A stretch of 64,000 nucleotides of DNA from Telmatactis stephensoni (Eukaryota > Cnidaria > Anthozoa > Actiniaria > Isophelliidae), in contig JALIZF010001407.1 of NCBI GenBank assembly GCA_029948255.1, positions 124,001 through 188,000 on the forward strand, in the 5' to 3' direction. A model generated the notes under the pieces. That model searched no databases. It saw only the letters and a list, made by a program, of their open reading frames with translations, and was not told where the DNA came from. Both the position numbers and the translations under genes were made by a program. Shown in pieces: positions 10,001-21,600 of this stretch; the first letter of the stretch is position 1, and each line of letters begins with the position of its first letter.

Positions 10001-12433
10001 CTTGTTTAATAACTACCGTTGACTTTATTACTAATACAACAGTCAAGTTCAGTCAAAACTCATGTAATTACAAGTATTGTAATGTACAAATTCTGAGACT
10101 GATTACTGTCATGTTGAGTTTTCTATTTACAAATCTAATTAGTTTTCATGAAATACAACATTTCTCTTCTATAATAATTAGTTTATATATATATTTTTTT
10201 CATTTGATCTTTCTATCCATGATTGGACGTTCACAGTACTATTTTATACCGAAGGAAACGCGACGTAAACATTGTTGGTTTTGTAAATCTTGTAAACATT
10301 ATTCAGCGTGCGAACTTGTGTGACATATGACATGCATTTCCTTAGTTCATTAGCCTGCGAAGCGCGACAGAAAAAAAAATATACGAAAACTTATCAAATT
10401 TTGGTTTCATATCAGCATTCGATTTTTGATTTGTAGAGATAAATAACTGAAGCTGGACACAAATGAATTGCACGAATATGTCACACGGGTAATTACACAG
10501 ATTGTTATCATGTTGAGTTTAAATATAATTGTTATGGACTGATGATCGAACTACAACTACAACATCTCTAGCTTACAGCATAAGTATACAAATAAGTATA
10601 CAAATATTATATAACAAAAGCTATTTTGATTTGATATTAGACATTCATACGTATTGCTATTTTATACCGAATAAACATGCAGTATTAAAGAAACTAATTG
10701 AAACTGTCTTTGTCTTCTAAACCTGTCTTTATCAAAACAGTAATCAAACATTTATGTACGAGGTCGCACGGTAATACCCTGCCATATCATTACCATCTAT
10801 TAAGTCAAGGGCTAGATATGCGGCGAGCTTCAAGTTGTAGTTAGCGATGTCTTGCAAGTTGTATTTCAAGGAGTATTTCAGCTTAGAAAAAAGAAACTCA
10901 ACTACATTTAAATCGGGGGAATACGTTGGGGTGTAGACCAGTTCCATTCCCAATCCTTCCAATACTGCATCCAAAGCATCACCTCCATCATAAAGATGAA
11001 TAGGGCAATTGTCCATGATAATAGTGTCTCCAACTTGAAGAGCTGGCCTTCCAGTCACTATATCTGAAGCTTGAAGTGCTTCTTCGAAAAATTTCAGGAA
11101 AGTCACTGTGTCAGAAGCCCCGTCGATGATATTGGCATACGTAACTCCTTCCAATCCTGCTAGCACATTCAATGTAATGTTCGGATTGTCATGATAACGC
11201 TGTATCTGTACGCACCTCTCTCCCTTTGGTGCTGACCCGTAAGTTCGCTTGCAACTTTCGACAAGTTTTAGACCCGTTTCATCAAAAAACTTTAGTTTAT
11301 GAGGGTCTTTAGTGTGAATATAATTTATGAAGAGCTGGGTGTAAATCATGTTTACCTCGGTAAATCGTTCTATTGCTAATCCAGTAATCTTTTTTCGAGT
11401 GTATTCCAACCCGGAAACCATTCGTTTGTGTAAAGCTTTTGACAAGGCTGATTTGGATGTCCCGCCAAAAATGTCGCCGTAGCGCTCGAGCTCTTGCAGT
11501 AGTTCTTTTTGAGAAATGCTGGGATCAGACCTCACCAGTGTTTCTATCAAGAGTAAATCCCCCTGGCTGAAATGGCTTGGATTTCCACCTCCACGAGATC
11601 GCGGTTGTACTGTTCCACTTTCACAGTAAGTCTTCCAAATCTTTGAGACTGTCGATGGACTAAGTTTATACTTGTCAGCGACGTGTGCGAAACTGTTAGG
11701 GAAATAAGTCGTTGCAACATCTCCACCATTGTGAATGATTTCATCTATTACTAGAGTTTTTAATTCACTACTTAATGCCACTCCTCTTTTATACATCCGT
11801 CCTTTCTTATTTAAGATTTCCATGACTCCACTCTGGAACAGTATAAGTCGCGTACTCGAAACAATAAGCGCGCTATTCACTTGACAAGCGTTTGTACTTG
11901 ACAACATTCAGACTCGCCTTGACAACATTAAGTTATGACGTCACACTTTATTATTTTGATTTGACTAACTAATCGATAAAACTCTAGCGCCTCCACACTC
12001 AACCGAAACACGCAGTAGAAACAGTCATGGTTGGAGTTTGAAATTGTTGTAGACATATAAGAGAATGTATGATATCCAGCTTGCATGTAATAGATGATCC
12101 ATATCCCTACCTCTAATGATTTGACAAATTGGGCTGCCTTTGCATTCACAACATCGTCTGACGGGGATTCCTTGGACAGTTCAGACAAAGTCTCTCCGGC
12201 ACTTTTTAAAACAGTTACAATTTCCTACAAATAAAACCACAGTCACATGTTGATAAAGCAACAAGATATATTTATGCTCTCTTTATAGCACCCAATTTGT
12301 TCGGTTTTCCAATAAAAACTGTAAAATGAGTACGTAGTTCAATGCATGGAAAACTTCACAAAAACATGTTTTTAACGGGACTTACACGTTCAATATCTTC
12401 TAGACGCTTTAATCTATCTCTTGACTGTGACAT
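7051..12433 (-). CDS. MED11: Mediator complex subunit 11
   Basis: Four coding exons on the minus strand: 12386-12433, 12111-12224, 7440-7532 and 7051-7161, all in phase 0, 366 bases, 121 aa (human 117 aa). MED11 is a small coiled-coil subunit that pairs with MED22 in the Mediator head and contacts RNA polymerase II and TFIIH. The hallmark [16 protein letters not shown] is at residues 64-79, and [10 protein letters not shown] opens the protein. The first in-context ATG (12616, GCGGAC...) belongs elsewhere or meets a stop, so the start at 12431-12433 is chosen. The intron after exon 3 uses a GC donor (AAG then GCAAGA). The 4.6-kb second intron carries a whole two-gene transposon (8166-12015) and a MITE; the other introns are short. 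Confidence 0.95.
7580..7856. mobile_element. MITE in MED11 intron 2
   Basis: The left end CATCCTCCAGAACCCAGGAG and the right end CTCCTGGGTTCCCGAGGATG are inverted copies. The pairing continues inward (TAACATTTTGTTGCTTGTTTC against GAAACAAGCGACAGAATATTA). About 277 bases, non-coding. Confidence 0.75.
8166..8285 (+). repeat. Left terminal inverted repeat of transposon
   Basis: About 120 bases pairing with 11896-12015. It holds a palindromic CRE-like TGACGTCA at 8238-8245 and GTTGTCAAG words near 8255-8283 that could be transposase sites. The accessory gene begins 113 bases further in, so this repeat is likely to be its promoter. Confidence 0.9.
8399..9919 (+). CDS. Transposon accessory protein, PB1-like with Cys/His cluster
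   Basis: A 506-residue open frame inside the transposon with no recognised host counterpart. Residues about 3-97 look like a PB1 interaction domain: a basic, aliphatic first strand ([16 protein letters not shown]), a later acidic OPCA-like stretch ([14 protein letters not shown] at 55-68) and a closing RRVKLKAS. Residues 100-165 are polar linker. Residues about 172-215 and 255-290 are heptad-like, probably coiled coil. Between them is a Cys/His cluster, C221-x2-C224-x5-H230-x4-C235 then C240, C246, H252, close to but not identical with a retroviral-type zinc knuckle (one residue longer). The tail is proline-rich (about 435-465). A role in self-assembly or nucleic acid binding during transposition is inference only. 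The ATG at 8399 is the first and gives the complete PB1-like fold. Confidence 0.85.
   Translation: MADFQVKVEYRMDKFVTFFVEVCRVYAGEYSLIDLCTDIIQRCPSLSHLSAGNLRIRYEDDEGSYINLELGDPKVFTEMWENAKEVPGREYRRVKLKASEINSPCPNALDRENIAEKTSKTRQDTPRPPSRRRLPVVGYDSSSNYDSDFPMTSTITTNDKAESQCDDSLSTPLERLFKNIEKEIESVSNEIVSKKTQLDRLTYEVESARIVNENKSNLVVCGQCHLREGHTKRNCTLGICTSAKSCGMLDKHPVEKGLKRKLESEISALQNKLVKSQDNYQKKKVAYTKVNNTFASKVEDELIASNPSLYVQNNCKNWLTINKHVAILEKKCGGRKIPRRTEIPQLLKEAELNLPDTSTANIKPRQASSNQAKSELESRGIIFPSCEQQRKPSSLLMRCAPQTAEEEKSQMEMMIKQSLLESNEMNSSQQVPPCPAVPPVFGYPFLQPLYPVDVPHLPTAVGSSTSLYEMPNIDSHDVVADVADNKGEETDAAHSLLALKAARRDN
9920..10743. other. Spacer between convergent transposon genes
   Basis: About 820 AT-rich bases between the two stop codons, with only short chance frames. 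It presumably contains the 3' UTRs of both genes. Confidence 0.5.
10744..11823 (-). CDS. DD37E transposase (IS630/Tc1/mariner superfamily)
   Basis: Uninterrupted minus-strand gene. Start at 11821-11823 ([14 protein letters not shown]) gives 359 aa, the usual size; an in-frame upstream ATG at 11905-11907 would add 28 residues and lies inside the TIR. The N-terminal part has a helix-turn-helix, [20 protein letters not shown], with a GRPR-like basic segment after it (VQPRSRGGG). The DDE catalytic domain is complete. Numbering from the upstream Met, D209 is in [11 protein letters not shown]299 in IIMDNCPIH and E337 in [12 protein letters not shown]. There are 37 residues between the second Asp and the Glu, so it is of DD37E type. 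It cuts and pastes DNA at TA sites in the nucleus. No stop or frameshift is seen, so it may be functional. Confidence 0.95.
   Translation of the reverse strand: MEILNKKGRMYKRGVALSSELKTLVIDEIIHNGGDVATTYFPNSFAHVADKYKLSPSTVSKIWKTYCESGTVQPRSRGGGNPSHFSQGDLLLIETLVRSDPSISQKELLQELERYGDIFGGTSKSALSKALHKRMVSGLEYTRKKITGLAIERFTEVNMIYTQLFINYIHTKDPHKLKFFDETGLKLVESCKRTYGSAPKGERCVQIQRYHDNPNITLNVLAGLEGVTYANIIDGASDTVTFLKFFEEALQASDIVTGRPALQVGDTIIMDNCPIHLYDGGDALDAVLEGLGMELVYTPTYSPDLNVVEFLFSKLKYSLKYNLQDIANYNLKLAAYLALDLIDGNDMAGYYRATSYINV
11896..12015 (-). repeat. Right terminal inverted repeat of transposon
   Basis: Inverted copy of 8166-8285 with a few differences (for example GTTAGTCAAATC against GTTATTCAAATC). 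CRE-like TGACGTCA is at 11936-11943. It abuts and partly includes the 5' end of the transposase frame. Confidence 0.9.
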
Positions 12434-12681
12434 AGTCAAATCGAAAAGCGTTATATCTAACAAATTCAGCAGCAAATTCAGAGCCTTTAGCTACACTCTG
12501 TCCGCCATTTTGGAACAACAGCAACCGCGAGGACCTTGGACGAATGGTAAACACCGCAAACGCTTTGAGTGCGGGCCAAATCACGTGACGTGGCCAGACA
12601 AATCCGGAAGCAAGATGGCGGCTAAATGTTGTGAAATCAGCAGAAAATCTCGCTCGTTTTTGATATGATTTTTTGAGCGAA
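12434..12681. promoter_or_regulatory. Bidirectional promoter MED11/CLEC16A
   Basis: The two start codons are 248 bases apart on opposite strands. The gap is richer in CG than its surroundings. It contains TCACGTGACG (12581-12590), an E-box with the flanks of a TFEB/CLEAR or USF site; CCGGAAG (12604-12610), an ETS site; and AAGATGGCGGC (12612-12622), a YY1 site. The sites are seen directly; their use is inferred. Confidence 0.6.
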
Positions 12682-15600
12682 ATGTTCCAGCGTCAGAAAA
12701 ACTGGATATCTGACGTACTGTGGAAGCCTAAGAAGTCTCATTCTTTAGAGCAGCTACGGTACGTAATGGTTTTTTAAGACGAAAGTATTTGGCTCTCAAG
12801 CCCTGACGTGTAACAAAACACAATGTGATGGATTGTAAATGAGCTGTTTTTGAATCAACCTTTTGAAAGACGTCTTTTCTCGCCGAGACTGCACATCGCG
12901 AGAAGTTTAAAGTGTCATTTATGTAGATGAAGTCGTAATTTTGGCGTTTGACATTTCTTGCCAGGTACCTTCACTATGTTCTCAACAAAAACTCGGTCAT
13001 CAACGAAACCAACCGAGGTCTTCTGGTTGAAACACTTCGATCAATTGCTGAAATACTGATATGGGGAGACCAGAACGACAGCAGAGTCTTTGAGTAAGCA
13101 TAATATGACATTAAATTCGATGAACTACTGCGCTTCGTTACTGTACATGTTCTAGTAAAAAAATGTACGTCTTTGACAGTATTTTATATACACTTCAATG
13201 ATTGTACGATATACATTGTCCATTTACCAAACCTTTAAATTGTAGCACTGGTGTAGTGCACTTTATCAATGTGGCTCATAATAAACTAGGATCAGCTAGC
13301 TAGCTAAGAATGTTTTTGAGCCACATTTAAGAAGCCATGAAAACAGCATTAAATATATTTGTACAATTAAAAAGAAAGTCTGGGTTAAATTAATGTTGTA
13401 TTTCATGGGAGCTGTATTTAAGTAAACAAAGAATAATTATAAGGCCATTCTTTTACCTAATAGACCTTTCCTGAATTCATATGACTAACCACTTGTAACC
13501 AAAAACAATAGATTCAAGTCGAGGTTTGGGTGGATAAAATACATGCTACAGTGTATAGATTTATCCAGCCCAGCCTCAACTAGCATCTTTTGTTTCACGA
13601 TTAGTCATGCAAATTTGGGAAAAGTCTATTTTGGTACAAGATGTGAGATGCAACATCAAACAAGTCGCTGAGATATTTGATTTTATTTCTCAGCTTTTTC
13701 CTTGAGAAAAACATGTTAATGTACTTTCACAAGATGATGAATCAAAGATCCAGTAATCAGATCTGTGTGCAACTGCTACAGACCCTAAGTATTATGTTTG
13801 AAAACATCCGAAACCAGACATCATTATGTAAGTGTTGACATAAAACGTCTTTTCTTTTATTATAATTACTACTACATATTGTGCATCATGTGCATCTCCT
13901 TTTATCTTTCATTGCATTCTGTACTGAGTTTCCTTGGTTGGTTCCCGGGTTCCTTGATTACCATGGTGAATTATTGTTTCCAATTATCTGTAAACAACAA
14001 TATAGGTTGCATAATTAAGTTGAAGCCAAATGATACCAATAATTTTGGCCAATAACTCCCAATATTGTTGGCTCCAAAATGTTGGATACATCCATTTGTA
14101 CTATCTTACAGAGGTTATCTGTAAGATAGTGCAAATGGATGTATGAATAATTCATTTCATCTGTTATCACTAAAGCATTGGGTTGCAAACCACCAACTGC
14201 CAACATTGTTGGTTGTCACTGGGAGTTTTGCATAAAATGCTACCTTCACTATTGGTATTGCTCTGCAGTGGGTATTTTAGCATGGATATTATGCACGGGG
14301 GCATTTCAAACTACTTTCATTTTTATTTTCTATTGTTATAGATTATGATAATGCACACAATGACAGCAAAAATCAAACAAAATCAAACCAAAAACAAATT
14401 TTTACACTACACATATTATGTACTTTGTTTCTTTTAACAGATTACCTGCTCTCTAACAACCATGTCAATTCTATTATTATTCACAAGTTTGACTTTTCAG
14501 ATGAAGAGGTAATTAATTTGCATTTTATTTTTGCCACGTTTGGGATCTTAATAAGGATTAATACTTGAATCCTTAACTCCAGTTGAAATATTACTAGTGG
14601 TATATATACTAGCTTATTATTATTCCATAATACATGTAAGCTATACTGCTGGTATATATATTTCTCCTTCCATTTCCTAATATAATTGGAGTGGGTCGCT
14701 ACATGGCCCTGTATAAAATAATATTTTGATCACTGTGATCTAACCATGATGCATGGTTAATATTTTCATCTTTTCTTTCAGGTGTTGGCTTATTATATTT
14801 CATTTCTGAAAACATTATCCCTCAAGCTGAATACACAGACCATTCATTTCTTTTTTAATGAGGTATTTTATAATCAATAAATTGTTCTCACATACTGTAC
14901 ATGTAGAATGATCTTTGAAGGCAACAGATAGATTCTGTATGCCTGTCTCTCTGTCTGTTGTTTGGTAGCCAGTCAGCTCATCCTTGCATTTGTCTGTTTG
15001 GTCTTCTGTCTGTCAGTCAGTCATTCCATCAGTCAGTCTATCTGTTCGTGATCATTCACTCCTTACACCTGCTCAGTCAATCTGTCAGTCAGTATGTCCA
15101 CCTGTCTGTCTGTCTGTCTGTCAGTCAGTCAGTCAGTCAGTCAGTCAGTCAGTCAGTCAGTCAGTCAGTCAGTCAGTCAGTCAGTCAGTCAGACAGACAG
15201 TCACTCACTCACTCACTCACTCACTCACTCAGACAGTCAGTCACTCAGTCAGTCACTCAGTCAGTCAGACAGTCAGTCACTCAGTCAGTCAGTATGTCTG
15301 TCTGTCTGTCTGTTAGTCAGATTGACAGCCACATAGACTGTGAGATAACAGACAAGTGTTTTCTAACAGATTCTAATGGTCTTAATGTTTTCCTTTGCAG
15401 AGAAAGAATGATTTTCCATTATACACAGAAGCCTTAAAATTCTTTAACAATTCTGAAAGTATGGTCAGAATAGCTGTCAGAACTCTGACACTAAATGTAT
15501 ATAGAGGTAATTATCTTTGTAAACATTTAAATTACTTTACTTTTAATGTACTCATTAATTTACATGCACCATGTTTTTTATTTTTGCTGCTACAGTTGGA

Positions 15601-18600
15601 GATAAAAATATGTTAGAGTTCATAAGAGATAAAACAGCAGATCCTTACTTTTGGAATTTAGTTTGGTTTATTGGAAACCATGCAATAGAGCTGGACAATT
15701 GTGCTCAAAAGGAAGCAGAGTAAGTAAAACAAGTACTTTGTCCATTATTAATTTATCACAGAATTAAAACTCAACTGCAGGCTTAAAACTACATATATAA
15801 TAAAAATTCTTAATCCTAAAATGTTTTGCTAGCAATATTTGTGATACTATTTTCTCATTTTTCTTATTCAGCCATTTAAAATGTGACCATCTTAAAGGCC
15901 TTGTAGCAGATCATCTGGATCATCTCCATTATCTTCATGATATTTTATCTCTAGACATTCATGATATTAGCAGTATATTAACTGAACATCTGTTGGACAG
16001 ACTACTAATCCCTTTGTATGTGTATTCCACTGTTAAAGACAGGCTAGAACCTGAACTGGTGAGTGGATACCTTTTAGAATTAATTATACATGAATGTTTT
16101 GCTGCATTTTGTTACATGATAGGTATTTTTAGAAGATTTGAACAAAGCTTACAGTAAATATCATTGTCTTCAGATATTCAAATTTATGAGTATGAGTATG
16201 AGTCCATTTATGTGGTCATTCTTTTCCCTTTCTTCCATTCTTCATTCATTTATTTATTTGTTCCCTCCTTCCTTCCTCCCTCCCTCCCTCCCTCCCTTTC
16301 TGTCTGTCTTTCTTTCTTTCCTTCCTTCCTTCCTTCCTTCCTTCCTTCCTGCTTTTGTCTTTATTTTTTTTTTCTGTTACTTTCTCCTTTTTCTCATTAA
16401 TATACAATTCATTTCAAACTTGTTTCAGATACAACCAAGGATAAGTGCTTTGGTGTCCTTGTTCTTGTTGTCTCAGGTTAGAGTTTGACTTACTTGAATG
16501 CATGCAATAATTACAGCAATATTTCAATTAACAGCAATAATTCTTTTTTCAGATTCTTCTCATTATGAACTACCCTCCTCTCGTCTCAAGTCTAGTTGAT
16601 ATAATTTTAAATGGAGATGAGGTGGCCCCAGGAGAAAACCCTGAGGAATCCCCTCTACCTTTGAAAAAGGTATCATTCTCATTTTCTTTATTCTTTCTTT
16701 CTTTTTTTTCAAAATCATGTGCAATGACTTCATTAGTAGTCAACCTTGGGTAATCTGGATGAAAGGGAAGAGAGAAGAGGAAGATTGAGAGGGAAGAACG
16801 AAAGGGAAAATGGAGAAGGATGCACTGGGCATTTCACTATGTTAAACCATTTCCAAAAACAAAAACTAATTTGAACTCTGACAGCTAGCTCAGTATTTGC
16901 TTTTGGTTAATGTTGTAACTTGATTGACAGAATCCTTAAATGTTGTTTCTATTGCAGGGAACTATTTTTTCTAAGTGGGGTAATTTTAAAAATCACTGTA
17001 ATTTTCACTATAACATTGTTCATCACTGTGGAATAAACTGTTAACAAAAACATTTTACATTCTACATGTAGGCTGGATCAAAAGCAAGTTCTCTTGCAAG
17101 CATAAGGACATTCCAGTGTCCGGAGCAGACTTTAGAAGAGTCTTTAGTTGCTTATGGAGTCAATACTGAAGGCTACATGTTTCTCGGCAAATCTTCTATG
17201 GTCTCTTTATCACGTGACAGGCCTAGCTCTGTGCATGTTGCTAACTCAAAATTTTATGTTAAAGGTATGCAAGCCAGTAAATAGGATAATGTATTATACG
17301 TAGCATTACATCATATTCCTTATATACATGTAGTAATTAAGTCTCAAAATGGCCTTGGCAATAGACTGTGTAGTCCTTTAATAATTAATGGAAATAATGA
17401 AGATTTGTCAGACTCCATCTATCTGTAGATGGGTGAATTCAAGCCTCATTTGTATATGACAATTTTTGATTATCTAACTGTTTACTGTTCATTTGATAGA
17501 TAAAAGAAAAACTGATGGAGGGTTTTTGGAAGAAAAGATTAATGATCCAAGATCAACAGTAGCTAGTGAGTACCTGTAGCTATTAATAGTTCATGTACAT
17601 TCTGGACTTGCCACCCAGCCTCATGTTACATGTGCCAATGATTTTTGTTCCTGTGTGCCAAAATATCTCTTTGTTTTTGGTTTAGCCAAATTAAATGGTG
17701 TGGCTGTAGCAGTGACAGAGACACCACTGGCATTATCAGACGGGGATGTAGACTCACTGGGAGCCATTGCATCTGAAGGTGCAGACAAAGTATCTAAAAG
17801 AATGACCACTGATGAAAAACCACTGAAAGGTTAGACTCCTGCTCAGCCCCCAAGGATGTCTTTGTTACATTTCTTACTAAAATCAATTGTATATTATGCA
17901 TGACTGATTATAGTATTTTCAATTGCTTAGTTAAATTGAAACATATTATAGAGCTGTAATTATTTTTTTAGTTTCCAGTGATCAGTACTTTCTTTCAAAA
18001 AATTCAAGAATACTGGTGAAGGTAGGATTGTATTACATTAACAAAATGTTATTTCCTTTCAAAAAATTTTAAAATGCTCATTTTTATTTTATTCCAGAGT
18101 TTTGTTCGTCGTGCCAAAGACTTCAAGCCTGATAGGTACATGTAAATAGATATTACCTCCAGCACAATGATCAGCTACCTAACAAACATACAATAACCAA
18201 TACAGGAATACTGGGGTACATCTTGACCTTGTTGACTTTAGAATGGACCACTGAGATAAGCTTGTTGCAAAACCTTTCTGCATTTGCTTCAACACCGATT
18301 TGGCTTTTATAAATGATGGAGTTGAAACTATTAATGTCTGACCCCTTTAAATAATGTTGAAACAAATTGAATAACAAAATAGAAATAAAGAATAAAAGTT
18401 TAATTACATACATTCATGCTACAGATGTAATTTATCTCTGTAATTTCAAATTATTTTGTGTTATAGTTTGTTCCTTGATGCCTTGTGCTCCAGTCTAGAT
18501 TCTAGTGATAACGATGGTGAAGCATTATTTGCCTTGTGTCTTATTTATGCAGCAATTAAAAACAAAGGTATGATATGTCAACAGTTACACCATTGTGGTG

Positions 18601-21600
18601 TCTAGTTACTATAGACCAAATTCATTTGACACTACAAACTTTGCCATTATGATACTGCATGGTTTCTGCAGGAATTTCAAATCTCTCAACTGTTGATTGA
18701 AATATGATTAACAAGATGCAAAATATTTTGGTTCCGTGGCTTTCTAAGCAAGGAGTTTTACCATTTCATTTCCCTTATCCCCTTCCCAATGATCCATCCT
18801 CCTCCATCTTTCTTGTTTGTAGATTTGTTTTCATTTTCTTTGTTTATGTCCTGTCGTATTTTGAAATGCCAAACCAACGTGTTTTAGGTGTTGACAAAAA
18901 GCTTCTACATTCTGCTGGTATATCATCAATTGAGGTCAGTACACTGATAGTTTCACATTTGCCAGTAAATACTTCATTAAAAATAAAAATGAATAATATT
19001 TTGTATGTCAGGAGGACATACCCTACAATGAACTGCTGGTGGATGATATAATCAAGGTTATTGAGCAAGGCTGTAGAAATGGTAAGAATTAAACCCGATT
19101 TACACAAGAACATTTTTAAAGCATGGCAACCCTAATTCTTGGCATGTGGACCCATCATTTGTGGCATGGCACCTGTTATTGTCATCATGTGAACAGAAAA
19201 TTTGTTGACCTGATAGGGTACCATATTCAAAATAATCTACCAGCGTGCCCAGATTTAGGGGTGCCGTCTCATAAAAGATCGTCATGTAAATTGGGATTAA
19301 GCGCCATAGGTTAATTTAGGGCTAGTGCCAGACTGGGTTGGACCTCTGGGTCATGGTTCAACCACAGTTTCTTTATGTTTTCCCAAAGAAACTTAATTAT
19401 AGCATCTTGGTGCTCTATATTTTAGGTAGCAGAGTAAGATTGGTGACAATAGAAATGGCGATTATTGTTTTAAAAGAACTAGTTTTGTACAAAAAGCAAG
19501 ACACTATACAATCGTATTTACAAGACAGACATCTGGCTTTTGTGGAAGTAGGTGTATATCACAATTTTAATTTTTAATTAATCGTCATTGTCATATACTA
19601 GTTTTAATGAGTAGTTTATCAATACATTTGATGTCTCCCCAAATGTCAAAGATTACGAAAGAAAATGGCTTGAATTTTCCACCTATTGTATCAGTTTACC
19701 ACTCTTTTATCCTCTCTTCTGACCAAAAAATAAGCCATTCCATTTGATAATCTTTATTTGTTGCGGTTCTGAAGTAAAATCTATTCAATTTTAGAATATC
19801 CGAGAAGCAAGTACTTTGCAGTTACGACACTTCTACAAGGTACAGTTGAATGATAGTTCAGAGGTTTTTTTTTTTTTTTTTTTTTTTTGAGGTACTCTAA
19901 TAAATATTTCGATTTTCTCCTATAGGAAGATGAAATATTTCTCGACATGTTTGAAGACGAATACAGACAAATGAAGGTAGGAATTAGACTGAAGTAGTTT
20001 CTAAAATGTTGATTGATAACATTTTTACAGTACTGAACAATGTGTAAACTTTAATGATATCCGAAAATGATATTTTTCCTTGAATCCCTGTTCACCGCTA
20101 TGAGGTTACATGTACATTTTGAAGTCAAAAAGCGCATTCTCCACCATTGGGTTCTCCACCCGATATAGTAGAGGGCTAGAAATTCCAGGTCTATTTGATG
20201 ATGAGACCCTCTCAGTCATCATTTGGCGCATTTATTTTCAGATGAAACCGCTGAACATCGTCCATTTGATGATGGATGCCACGCTCTTGCTTCCTATCAC
20301 AGGAACACCGCTGACTGGTATTGAGTTTTCCAAGCGTCTTCCCTGTGGAGAAGTTGAACACACCAGACGAGTGAGTTTTGTGCAGAAAGGTTTTCGCTAC
20401 AAAATACATTTAAATCCATTGAAAAATTAAATGACAAAAGCCATTCCAAAATAACTTGATTTAAACGAGCTGGGCCGTAAGTTGTATCGTGGCCCCTCTA
20501 GGTGTGGGGTATTTTCGTGCCGAGTTTCGCCTTGAAGTGAATTCATTACAAAATTGCGCAGTCGTCGCAAAAAGAAAAAAAAAGATTCGTCTTCTTACTC
20601 GTCATTAGTTCCCATCCGCGTTGCTTTTTCACATAAACTGTGTTGTAAAGAGTGTATTTGTATTTCTAACTCAAGGCAATCCGAGTATTTTTGCTGATGC
20701 GTGAACTATGTCTAACACTTCTACAAAAGAAAGAAACCAAGCTTCCTCTGTCGAAAGTGGAGTATTCCGTTCATCTTGAAGACGTTTTGGATCTGAGTAA
20801 GTCACAATTTGAATAAAAACTATCAGTTAATGATAATAGTTTGATTTGTTTTCAATCCAGGTAACAATTTTAGAACAGTATATACACAGTATTGTCACGC
20901 AATGGAACTTGTAGCTTTAACTGTCACGGTAAAGAGAGGTCACGCGCGTGGGGCACAGGCTTTCAGAGTCCTGTCATAGGTGTGGTCACGCGCGGGCCAC
21001 AGGTTTTCAGAGTCCTGTCACCTGTGGCCCGCGCCTAACCACACCTTACCGTGACAGTAAACATTACAAGTTACATTGCGTGACTATACTATGTGGCACT
21101 AGCTGGTTTTCACAGTTTTCAAGAATATGCTCTGACAAAGTTGTAATATTTTTTCAATATTTCTCCTCGTGTTAATAGGTTCTTCTCTTTCTAGTTTACG
21201 ACCATTTACACAAAAAAATCTTGTTACTAACAGAAATATTAACTTTTTTTCAGATAACAGTGACTTGATATCATGTACGGTGGTAATGGAAGATAAGTAT
21301 GTTGACATAATTTCTAAATGCCTTCCTTTATAAAGCGATTTTTCACGTTAACCAGTGGTTCTCTTTGTAGGCGCGTGCGAAGGTTCTTGGTTATTGACGA
21401 GGCTCAGTTTATTTTGGTTGAGCCCGACACCAGTAAATTGGGCTGGGGCGTGGTCAAATTTGTTGCACGTTTACAGGTCAGTATCCAATGATAGTATGGT
21501 GAACTCTCTCTAAGACGGACACCATCGGGACTGCCAGTAGGTGTCCGTCTTAGAGAGGTGTCCATCTTAAAGAGGTGTCCGTCCTAGGGTGGTGTCCGTT

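Larger units (their letters stand above)
8166..12015. mobile_element. Two-gene DD37E Tc1/mariner-type transposon
   Basis: The element is bounded by TA (8164-8165 and 12016-12017), the target duplication of the IS630/Tc1/mariner superfamily. Its ends, CTGCGYGTTTCGGTTGAGTG and onward, are inverted repeats of about 120 bases (8166-8285 and about 11896-12015) with only a few mismatches. Inside are two uninterrupted convergent genes: an accessory protein (8399-9919, +) and the transposase (11823-10744, -). The space between them (9920-10743) is AT-rich without recognised genes. Both TIRs contain TGACGTCA and two GTTGTCAAG words. Open frames, clean TSD and near-identical TIRs indicate a recent and possibly still active copy. 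It lies wholly within MED11 intron 2, so the host gene is not broken. Confidence 0.93.

Noticed and set aside
14958..15437. 159-residue frame rich in SVSQSVSQ
   Set aside because: Translation of the tetranucleotide microsatellite; all three frames are open because the period is 4. The genuine exon here is 15401-15506 in another frame context.
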